Source: a virus
Length of the DNA: 33,362 nucleotides
IMG/VR virus record: IMGVR_UViG_3300046723_000510
Location: 1-33,362 of that record
Direction: 5' to 3' (one strand)
The notes under the pieces were generated by a model that did no database searches, was not told the origin of the DNA, and worked only from the letters and a program-made list of their open reading frames with translations. A program made the translations under genes and the position numbers. Positions 28,199 through 33,362 of this stretch are shown in pieces (position 1 is the first letter of the stretch; each line of letters begins with the position of its first letter).

Positions 28199-28489
28199 AT
28201 GACGAAGGCGCCGCGTCTACTTTCGGACGCCGACCAGGCGATAAGCGATGCCGCCGTGGCCGCCGTTACCGACGCCGACCAGGACCGGCGGCTCGAGGCT
28301 TGGCGAGTGGTCGGAGACCTCGCCCCGCCCGCGGCCGAGCGGCCGTTCCATTGGTCGGCCTACCTACTATTGAGCTCGGATCCGATGTGGGAGGAAAACG
28401 CGGCCGACATCGTGGTTTGCGCCGGGGAACTGCTCGACATCCATGAGCGCCATCTCGCCGCGGTCGCCGCCAGGAAGCGGGCCGGCTGA
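28199..28489 (+). CDS. Small helical protein, unknown
   Basis: A 96-residue protein starting MTKAPRLLSDADQAISDAAV. It is helical and alanine-rich, with a Trp-containing middle (RPFHWSAYLLLSSDPMWEENA) and a HERHLAAVAARKRAG end. ATG 28199 has a leader with CACCACGACGAAGTGAAGGAGG. Unknown. Confidence 0.6.
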   Translation: MTKAPRLLSDADQAISDAAVAAVTDADQDRRLEAWRVVGDLAPPAAERPFHWSAYLLLSSDPMWEENAADIVVCAGELLDIHERHLAAVAARKRAG

Positions 28490-28752
28490 TGGCCGTGATG
28501 GTGGAGGTGACCTGCCCGAACGAGGAGTGCCCCGCGCGCGAGGTCACCCACTCGAGCGCCTGCCGCTGCAAGGGCAGCGAACGGGTGCCGAGCGAAGACG
28601 GTCCCGGTTGGGAACCGTGTCCCGAGGAGGCCGAGGTCATCCCGCACCGATGGATGGCCGAATGGCTTCCGACCACCTACCGCCGGCTCGGCGATTGGGG
28701 TCCGTCTATCTACTGCTCCGGGTGCGGAGAGGAAGGTCAGGAGTCTCCATGA
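28489..28752 (+). CDS. Small zinc-binding-like protein
   Basis: An 87-residue protein. It has CPNEECPAREV, CRCKGSE, WEPCPEE and YCSGCGEE: several CxxC-type pairs, enough for two zinc sites. TGATG overlap with the previous gene. Zinc-ribbon proteins of this size are common in phages and poorly defined. Confidence 0.65.
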   Translation: MAVMVEVTCPNEECPAREVTHSSACRCKGSERVPSEDGPGWEPCPEEAEVIPHRWMAEWLPTTYRRLGDWGPSIYCSGCGEEGQESP

Positions 28753-29180
28753 TCCGCTACATCGACTCCGAAGCGATCCTGCGCTCGATGAGCGACGAGT
28801 GCCCGGGGATCCTCGGCATCAGCCGGCGCCCCGAGCACGACTACGGCGCCTTCATCATCGACACGAAGTGGCAGCCGCCGAAGCCGAGCGCCGGCAGGAT
28901 CGTCCGGGTCGCGGCGAATGAGGATCCGCGGCTCGAGGTGCCGCCGCCCGGCGAGCCGGTGCCGTGGCTCACCGCGCTCACCGCGGAAGAAGTCGTGGAG
29001 GAGCTCGAGGGCGCGAAAGAGGTCGTCTTCCTCCTGCACATGCTGCGCGTCGACCTTCACGGCTCGGTCGATTCCGACTACGCACGGATGAGCTTCGCCA
29101 CCACGCAGGCCCTCGCCCGCCTCGCTGACGAGACCATCGTCGCGATCAGGCTGCGATGGCCGCGGGACTTCCCGGCCTAG
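28749..29180 (+). CDS. Phage protein, unknown
   Basis: A 143-residue protein starting MIRYIDSEAILRSMSDECPG. Contains LTAEEVVEELEGAKEVVFLLHMLRVDL and TTQALARLADETIVAIRLRWPRDFPA, alpha/beta in look. Its TAG stop overlaps the stop of the convergent holin-like gene, sharing CTAG. Last gene of the rightward block. Confidence 0.6.
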   Translation: MIRYIDSEAILRSMSDECPGILGISRRPEHDYGAFIIDTKWQPPKPSAGRIVRVAANEDPRLEVPPPGEPVPWLTALTAEEVVEELEGAKEVVFLLHMLRVDLHGSVDSDYARMSFATTQALARLADETIVAIRLRWPRDFPA

Positions 29181-29356
29181 CCGCGGACCGCGTCCACGAA
29201 CTCCGAGACCACGGCGGGCCCGAAGGCGACGACGGCGCCGGCGATGGCGGCGACGATGCCGGTGACGCCGTCCTGCGTGAGGAAGCCGTAGAGAGCGGTG
29301 CCGAGCGCGACGCCGGTGAGCGCCTCGGTCGGGCGCTGAGCGATCTTCTTCTTCAT
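29177..29356 (-). CDS. Small two-span membrane protein, holin-like
   Basis: A 59-residue protein. MKKKIAQRPTEALTG is followed by LGTALYGFL and VTGIVAAIAGAVVAFGPAVV, giving probably two membrane segments with a basic start. ATG 29356 overlaps the lysozyme stop (ATGA). Position after the lysozyme and small size suggest a holin or holin-like protein. The TAG stop meets the convergent gene's stop. Confidence 0.55.
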   Translation of the reverse strand: MKKKIAQRPTEALTGVALGTALYGFLTQDGVTGIVAAIAGAVVAFGPAVVSEFVDAVRG

Positions 29357-29844
29357 CGGTGCGATCCCTTCGTGTGAGTGTGGACGGGCGTGACCTTCTT
29401 CTTCGAGTGCAGGAACATCCACCGCTCGGCCTCGCGGCGATTCTTCAAGCCTTCGACCACGACCCCGCCGGCGTGATCCCATTCGAGGAAGCACTCCGCG
29501 GCGCCCTTGTAGTTGCGGGCGTTGAGCTTGTGGGCGAGGGTTGAGCCGACGACGGCGCCGGGCCCGCAGTTGAAGACGAGGCTGATGAGGGCGATCCGCT
29601 GTCGGACGCTGAGCCGCACATGGATGTTGTCGCGCACCGCCCGCGCCGCGCTGCGCAGGTCGGCGGTGAGCAGGCGAAGCCCCTCGCGTTTCGTGATGTG
29701 CTCGCCCGCGTAGACGTCAGAGCCGGTATGGCCGAAGCCGATGGTGTAGACGGCCGGGCTCGCGATGGTGTCGAGATAGGCGTGAGGAAGCCAGCCCTCC
29801 CACTTCGAGACGAACCGCGCCGCCCATAGCAGCGACCACTTCAT
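29353..29844 (-). CDS. GH24 (T4-type) lysozyme endolysin
   Basis: A 163-residue protein. Glu16 in VSKWEGW, Asp25 in AYLDTIA and Thr34 in VYTIGFGHTG correspond to the T4 lysozyme Glu-Asp-Thr catalytic set, and RIALISLVFNCGPGAVVGSTL is the second conserved region. It cleaves the glycan strand of peptidoglycan. No signal peptide, so it probably needs a holin. ATG 29844 overlaps the previous TGA as ATGA. Confidence 0.85.
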   Translation of the reverse strand: MKWSLLWAARFVSKWEGWLPHAYLDTIASPAVYTIGFGHTGSDVYAGEHITKREGLRLLTADLRSAARAVRDNIHVRLSVRQRIALISLVFNCGPGAVVGSTLAHKLNARNYKGAAECFLEWDHAGGVVVEGLKNRREAERWMFLHSKKKVTPVHTHTKGSHR

Positions 29845-30482
29845 CGGTGCCCCTTCTTCGGCGCGTGGCGCTCGTGGTACTGGCGATGGAAGACGCCGTC
29901 GATCTTGGCGCCGGTCTTCGGCCCTATCTCGCCGTCGACGTGGAGATGGTAGGAGCGCTGGAACTCGCGCACCGCGCGCTCGACGCGCGAGCCGAAGCGC
30001 CCGGGCGCCCGCGCCAGGTAGGCGCCGCCGTCGGCGTGGTGGATGAAGGCGAGCCGGCGCGTGTAGTGCTTGACGCGGTGGCCCTTCGAGCCGCGCTTCA
30101 GGGTCTCGAAGCTCGGGAAGCTGACACCGCCGACGAAGTTCACGTGCCACCACTCGCTGAAGGCTTCGGTCTTCGCCCATCCATAGGTCGCGCCGTGCTC
30201 GTCTATCCACGAGCGCATCCACGGTTCCTTCAGGTCGACGCAGACGCCCTCGCCATGAAGCGAGGTGCCGACTTCGGCGGCGAGCGGACCGCCGGCCTTG
30301 TAGGCGGCCCACGTCTTTTCCTGGCCGGCGATGTCGCGATAGCTGCCCTCGGGCCCCTCGGGTCGCAGGCCGGCATCTGCGGGCCCACCGTGAGCGTTCC
30401 ACCCCGCCGCGGCCGAGACGGAGAGCTCGCCGCCCGGTATCGCGGCGAGTTCGGAAGGCTTCAGCTTGCCGTTCTCTGACAC
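29841..30482 (-). CDS. M15-type (VanY-like) peptidase with peptidoglycan-binding domain
   Basis: A 213-residue protein. SLHGEGVCVDL (His76, Asp83) and EWWHVNF (Glu110, His113) form the M15 SxHxxGxAxD...ExWH zinc site. The last 80 residues (GSKGHRVKHYTRRLAFIH... VERAVREFQRSYHLHVDGEIGPKTGAKI) are a PG_binding_1 domain. It would cut peptide crosslinks, complementing the glycan-cutting lysozyme next door. Start is GTG 30482. No good ribosome site was seen, so it may depend on read-through from the gene before. Confidence 0.8.
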   Translation of the reverse strand: MSENGKLKPSELAAIPGGELSVSAAAGWNAHGGPADAGLRPEGPEGSYRDIAGQEKTWAAYKAGGPLAAEVGTSLHGEGVCVDLKEPWMRSWIDEHGATYGWAKTEAFSEWWHVNFVGGVSFPSFETLKRGSKGHRVKHYTRRLAFIHHADGGAYLARAPGRFGSRVERAVREFQRSYHLHVDGEIGPKTGAKIDGVFHRQYHERHAPKKGHR

Positions 30483-30490
30483 CGCGAGAA

Positions 30491-30520
30491 GCCTAGCGCG
30501 CCCTCTCGGACGCTCTAGGC
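30491..30520 (-). terminator. Inverted repeat after the collagen-like gene
   Basis: GCCTAG at 30491-30496 pairs with CTAGGC at 30515-30520, extendable by CG/CG with a 2-nt bulge; the loop is about 18 nt. It overlaps the TAG stop (30515-30517) of the collagen-like gene and precedes the M15 peptidase. A weak stem that could modulate translation of the following gene. No T-run. Confidence 0.3.
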
Positions 30521-31126
30521 GGGTGTGCAGGTGAAGACGCCCGGCGAGGCTTCGACGCACGTGAGCGTCCCTGGCGGCGTCCCTGGCGGCCCTTCTGGCC
30601 CCGGCGGTCCCGGTGGACCTTCGGGACCGCGTTCGCCGGGCGGTCCCGGCGCCCCTTCCGGTCCTGGCGGCCCTTCGGGACCGCGGTCACCCTTTTCGCC
30701 CTCGGGCCCGGCACTCCCCACGCTTCCTTCCGGCCCGGCAGGGCCGGGTGAGCCGGGTGAGCCGGGAGCTCCGGTCTCTCCTGCCGGACCTGGCGGCCCG
30801 ATCAGACCGGCCTTACCTTCCGGTCCAATCAGACCGGCGAGGCCGCGTTCTCCCATCGGACCGAGGCCGCCCGGGGCGCCGGGGAATCCGCGTTCGCCGC
30901 GCAGGTAGCCGGCGATGCGTTTGGTCTGATGGTGCGCTCGTTTCGCTTCAACGTGCGCCTTGTTCGCCGTGCTCTGAGCCTGCTCGGTTGCCTGTTCCCG
31001 TTCGGTCGTCTTGCCGCGCAGCATCAGGGCGAGCACGACCGCCCCGATGAGCACTAGAGCGGCGGCGAACATGAGCCGCAGCATGTCGCGACGGAAGAGC
31101 GGTTGGTCACGGCGGCGTTCGCTCAT
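30515..31126 (-). CDS. Membrane-anchored collagen-like protein
   Basis: A 203-residue protein. Residues about 15-36 are one membrane segment ([20 protein letters not shown]), then a charged coiled stretch ([27 protein letters not shown]), and from about 77 to 185 Gly-x-y triplets ([19 protein letters not shown] and similar), ending [15 protein letters not shown] with two Cys. Collagen-like triplets usually sit in phage tail fibres; here a membrane anchor comes first. It may form a trimeric stalk on the cell envelope. ATGA overlap with the gene before it. Confidence 0.8.
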   Translation of the reverse strand: MSERRRDQPLFRRDMLRLMFAAALVLIGAVVLALMLRGKTTEREQATEQAQSTANKAHVEAKRAHHQTKRIAGYLRGERGFPGAPGGLGPMGERGLAGLIGPEGKAGLIGPPGPAGETGAPGSPGSPGPAGPEGSVGSAGPEGEKGDRGPEGPPGPEGAPGPPGERGPEGPPGPPGPEGPPGTPPGTLTCVEASPGVFTCTPA

Positions 31127-31368
31127 CCGCCGAGTGCCTTTGTTGCGAAGGCCAGGATGAGGGTGACGATACCGCCCCCGACGACCGAGCCGATGGCCGC
31201 CGCGAGGCCGATTTTCGTCGTCACTCGTGTCATTTCTCGGTCGAGTTCGTCTTGCCGGTCATCGATTTCCTTGATCCGGGCGTCGCCTCGTTCGAGGCGT
31301 TTGTCGGTGCCCTCAATCCATTTGTCGACGCCGCCGCGCCATCGCTCGAGTCCGGCACCGGCCTCCAT
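31123..31368 (-). CDS. XhlA-like holin / coiled-coil membrane protein
   Basis: An 81-residue protein. Residues 8-48 are a coiled coil ([25 protein letters not shown]) and residues 53-76 a single membrane span ([22 protein letters not shown]). This order (charged coil then C-terminal span) resembles the XhlA hemolysin/holin family. ATG 31368; it shares ATGA with the collagen-like gene. It would act in lysis if the assignment is right; the alternative is a membrane protein of unknown role. Confidence 0.55.
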   Translation of the reverse strand: MEAGAGLERWRGGVDKWIEGTDKRLERGDARIKEIDDRQDELDREMTRVTTKIGLAAAIGSVVGGGIVTLILAFATKALGG

Positions 31369-31390
31369 CTCGCGAATCCTACGGGCACCG

Positions 31391-33073
31391 TCAGCCGGTC
31401 ACGCCGACGAGGACAACGCCCATCCTCTCCATCAGCGCATCGATCTTGTGCGGGGTCGCATCCATCGAAGCGGAGCAGGTCCGCGAGTCGTGGTCATAGG
31501 TGGTCTCGATGATGCCGCGCTCGATGTTGTCGCCGTCGGTGACGATGGCCGAATCGCCGGCGCGCATACACCACGCCGGATAGAGGGCGCCGGTCGCGTC
31601 GTCTTCGACCAGGCCGGTAACGACGACCGAGCCGCGCGACCTCGCGCTAAGGAGTTTGTCAGCGAGCCACGCGGCCGCGACCTGAATCGCTCCGATGACC
31701 GTGGTGACGAAGCCGAGCTTGAGTTCTGCCCACTTGCGCGGGATGCCGGCCAGGTTGACCGGGTTCGTGGCGCTCGTGTCTTCGAGCGCCGGGGAGGTCG
31801 CGTAGGCCGTCGGGCAGCCGGTCGGCCCGATGACGCGGGTCACACCGCTCGGGTCGGTGAAGGTGCAGACCACGCCGTTATAGGCATCCTCGGCTTGCGG
31901 GCCGAGGAGGTCGACACCGTGAGCTTTACTTCGACGGATGCGCCACCGTTTGCGGTATTCGGTGGCCGGGCGCCAGAAGAAGGTTTTGTCCTCATAGACG
32001 CCCCATGAGCGGTAGTGGAAGGCGTTCGTGGCGAGAATCGCGTCCGATCCCTTTACGCCTTCCTTGAAGACGAGGTGTGGGATCGCGAAGGTCGACGGCT
32101 GAATGGTGCCGCCCGCGCCGGTGGTGAATTGCAGGTCGGACGCCGCGCGCCCCACGATGTCGGCGATCACGTCGCTGCCGAGCACCCCGACGTTCGGCCA
32201 CGCGCCGGCAAGAGTCAGGCCGTGGCGCCCCATTACCTTCGGGATCTCGAACATCGTCTTAGCGTTGTAGGCCGGATTCGCCGCCCCGGCGTTGGTGAAA
32301 GCGACGATCAGCGAGGCGTATTTGCGGCCGGCGGCGGTGGCGGCGAGTTCTTTCTGAGTCTGAAGCGGGTTGTTTTTGTAGTTGGCCGAGATATCGAATG
32401 TGCCGGCCGCGAAGTTCGTGTCGCTGAAGTTGGCGAGCAGCGCTTGGGTCTGCCAGGTTTCGGCTTCGACCAGGCCGCGGAAGTTGTAGAGCAGCCGGCC
32501 GATGTCCACCCCGCCGCCGTAGTACCACGCTTCATTCCCGGAAATGCCATTGGGCAGATTGGTAAAGATCCACGCGATGCCGGGCAGGTTTCCGCTCGTG
32601 TCCTGGTAGGTGGCCTGCGGATCGGGTTGAACGTGCCACGCCCCCGGCGCTTGCAATTCGCTGATTCGTTGCAGGCTCGGCGGCCCCCATCCGCTCAGGT
32701 CCGAGTCAAGATAAATCTCCGCGAAGCTCGGGTCATCATCGAGCCTTGCCACGTGCCCGACCGCGCCGGGCACTTCGTCTTCATCGGCCGCGGCATGATG
32801 CGGCGTTTCGTGAAGGCGGCCCTCCCATGCCGTCCGTTCGCCTTCGCCATAGATGCGGATTGGTCGCAGAATCTCGGTGTCGGGATAGGACTCGGCGATT
32901 GCTCGGGCGAGCGACATCGTCGCGTCCTTGAAACCGCCCGGATCCGAGGTCGAGAAACCGAGTCCCTTCGGGATATCGGCGACGGCTTCCTCATCGGCGC
33001 CGAGCCGGCCGCCGACGCTGCCGTCTGCGTTGAGCAACGAGACCGCGAGCTCCGTTGAGGGCTCGCCGATCAT
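31391..33073 (-). CDS. Minor tail protein, siphovirus ReqiPepy6 Gp37-like
   Basis: A 560-residue protein. It starts MIGEPSTELAVSLLNADGSVGG and includes IPKGLGFSTSDPGGF and GRLHETPHHAAADE... DSDLSGWGPPS, fitting the Gp37-like tail protein domain known from actinophages such as Rhodococcus ReqiPepy6. The middle (DEAWYYGGG-like, YASLIVAFTNAGAANPAY) is beta-rich. Probably in the tail tip or baseplate. ATG 33073 overlaps the previous gene's TGA. Confidence 0.65.
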   Translation of the reverse strand: MIGEPSTELAVSLLNADGSVGGRLGADEEAVADIPKGLGFSTSDPGGFKDATMSLARAIAESYPDTEILRPIRIYGEGERTAWEGRLHETPHHAAADEDEVPGAVGHVARLDDDPSFAEIYLDSDLSGWGPPSLQRISELQAPGAWHVQPDPQATYQDTSGNLPGIAWIFTNLPNGISGNEAWYYGGGVDIGRLLYNFRGLVEAETWQTQALLANFSDTNFAAGTFDISANYKNNPLQTQKELAATAAGRKYASLIVAFTNAGAANPAYNAKTMFEIPKVMGRHGLTLAGAWPNVGVLGSDVIADIVGRAASDLQFTTGAGGTIQPSTFAIPHLVFKEGVKGSDAILATNAFHYRSWGVYEDKTFFWRPATEYRKRWRIRRSKAHGVDLLGPQAEDAYNGVVCTFTDPSGVTRVIGPTGCPTAYATSPALEDTSATNPVNLAGIPRKWAELKLGFVTTVIGAIQVAAAWLADKLLSARSRGSVVVTGLVEDDATGALYPAWCMRAGDSAIVTDGDNIERGIIETTYDHDSRTCSASMDATPHKIDALMERMGVVLVGVTG

Positions 33074-33362
33074 GTGGGCGGTGCGATCAGGTAGCGCGGC
33101 TGCACGAAGAGTTTTGCCGCGATGTCGTCAATACCGGCATCGTTGCGCGGATCGCGCGAGTCCTTGACCAGGATGCGGGTGATGCCCTTCTCCGGTCCGG
33201 CCGGCGGGATTGTGCAGTATTGCCCCTGGTAGGAAGGCGTGCCCCATGTGACACCGGCCGAATCCTGTCGGCGGATCTGATCGCTGCGCACCTCAAGTTG
33301 GCGACTTGCGAAGATCGCCGCGTTCGACGCGGGTGCCCATGCTTCGAGCTGGTCGAAGGTTC
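33070..33362 (-). CDS. Tail protein, 5-prime end outside the window
   Basis: The frame is open to the right edge: it reads TFDQLEAWAPASNAAIFASR, then QLEVRSDQIRRQDSAGVTWG... YCTIPPAG... IAAKLFVQPRYLIAPPT, and stops at 33070. GTG at 33291 is only an internal codon. About 97 C-terminal residues are visible. It lies just before the Gp37-like gene in transcription order, as in other siphovirus tail-tip clusters. Function not identifiable from this part. Confidence 0.5.
   Translation of the reverse strand, partial: TFDQLEAWAPASNAAIFASRQLEVRSDQIRRQDSAGVTWGTPSYQGQYCTIPPAGPEKGITRILVKDSRDPRNDAGIDDIAAKLFVQPRYLIAPPT

Noticed and set aside
30525-30908. A plus-strand Gly/Pro/Ser-rich collagen-like frame
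   Set aside because: It is the antisense of the collagen-like gene. Gly/Pro-rich repeats read as Gly/Pro-rich on both strands; the minus-strand frame has the membrane anchor, ATGA coupling and a coherent ending.
1-33362. tRNA genes, integrase and attachment sites
   Set aside because: I looked for and did not recognise any tRNA cloverleaf pattern, a tyrosine or serine recombinase protein, or long direct repeats at the ends. I cannot exclude them outside the window.

Overview
The window is most of the genome of a tailed, siphovirus-type bacteriophage with very high GC. The evidence is a recognisable morphogenesis set: terminase small and large subunits, an HK97-type portal fused to a MuF-like domain, a prohead protease, an HK97-type major capsid protein, head-tail connectors, a tail tube protein and a ReqiPepy6 Gp37-like minor tail protein. 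A lysis cassette is also present. The host is probably a high-GC bacterium. An actinobacterium is suggested, not proven, by the tail protein type and by DnaA-box-like 9-mers of the TTGTCCACA class. I saw no integrase, tRNA gene or CRISPR array.

Layout. From 43 to 9393, on the minus strand, lies a tightly coupled head/connector/tail operon: WbqC-like protein, portal, decoration-like protein, protease, capsid, connectors, tail tube. From 9390 to 19868, also minus, lie more than twenty very small genes, mostly joined by ATGA, TGATG or GTGA stop/start overlaps. They include small zinc-ribbon-like and membrane proteins, a C39-like cysteine peptidase, a DUF1508 protein and a probable replication origin (DnaA-box cluster, 11727-11884). 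TerL and TerS (19865-21870, minus) lie upstream of this block, so terminase and portal are about 11 kb apart. A divergent intergenic region at 21871-21989 carries a clear sigma70-type promoter firing rightward. From 21990 to 29180, on the plus strand, lies an early/accessory block: an orphan cytosine-5 methyltransferase, a secreted metzincin-like protease, an ArsR-type regulator, a GroES-like small protein and recombination/replication-type phage proteins. From 29177 to 33362, minus again, come a small holin-like protein, a GH24 lysozyme, an M15 peptidase with a peptidoglycan-binding domain, a membrane-anchored collagen-like protein, an XhlA-like holin candidate and minor tail proteins. The last gene runs off the right edge. 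Both window ends fall in the tail module, so the tape measure protein and other tail genes are probably outside, and the genome may be circular or circularly permuted.

Most unusual features: (1) a DUF2303 gene and its upstream partner appear cut by an inversion of about 0.78 kb (10.52-11.30 kb), leaving gene pieces on opposite strands; (2) a start-associated leader repeat, core CCACGACGAAGGAGG, precedes about fourteen accessory genes on both strands but none of the structural genes; (3) a 16-bp palindrome at 10269-10284 matches the bacterial parS core; (4) the major capsid protein carries a hydrophobic N-terminal extension of about 115 residues ahead of its scaffold-like coiled coil; (5) the phage encodes a GroES-like protein, a secreted metzincin, a WbqC-like protein and a collagen-like membrane protein.
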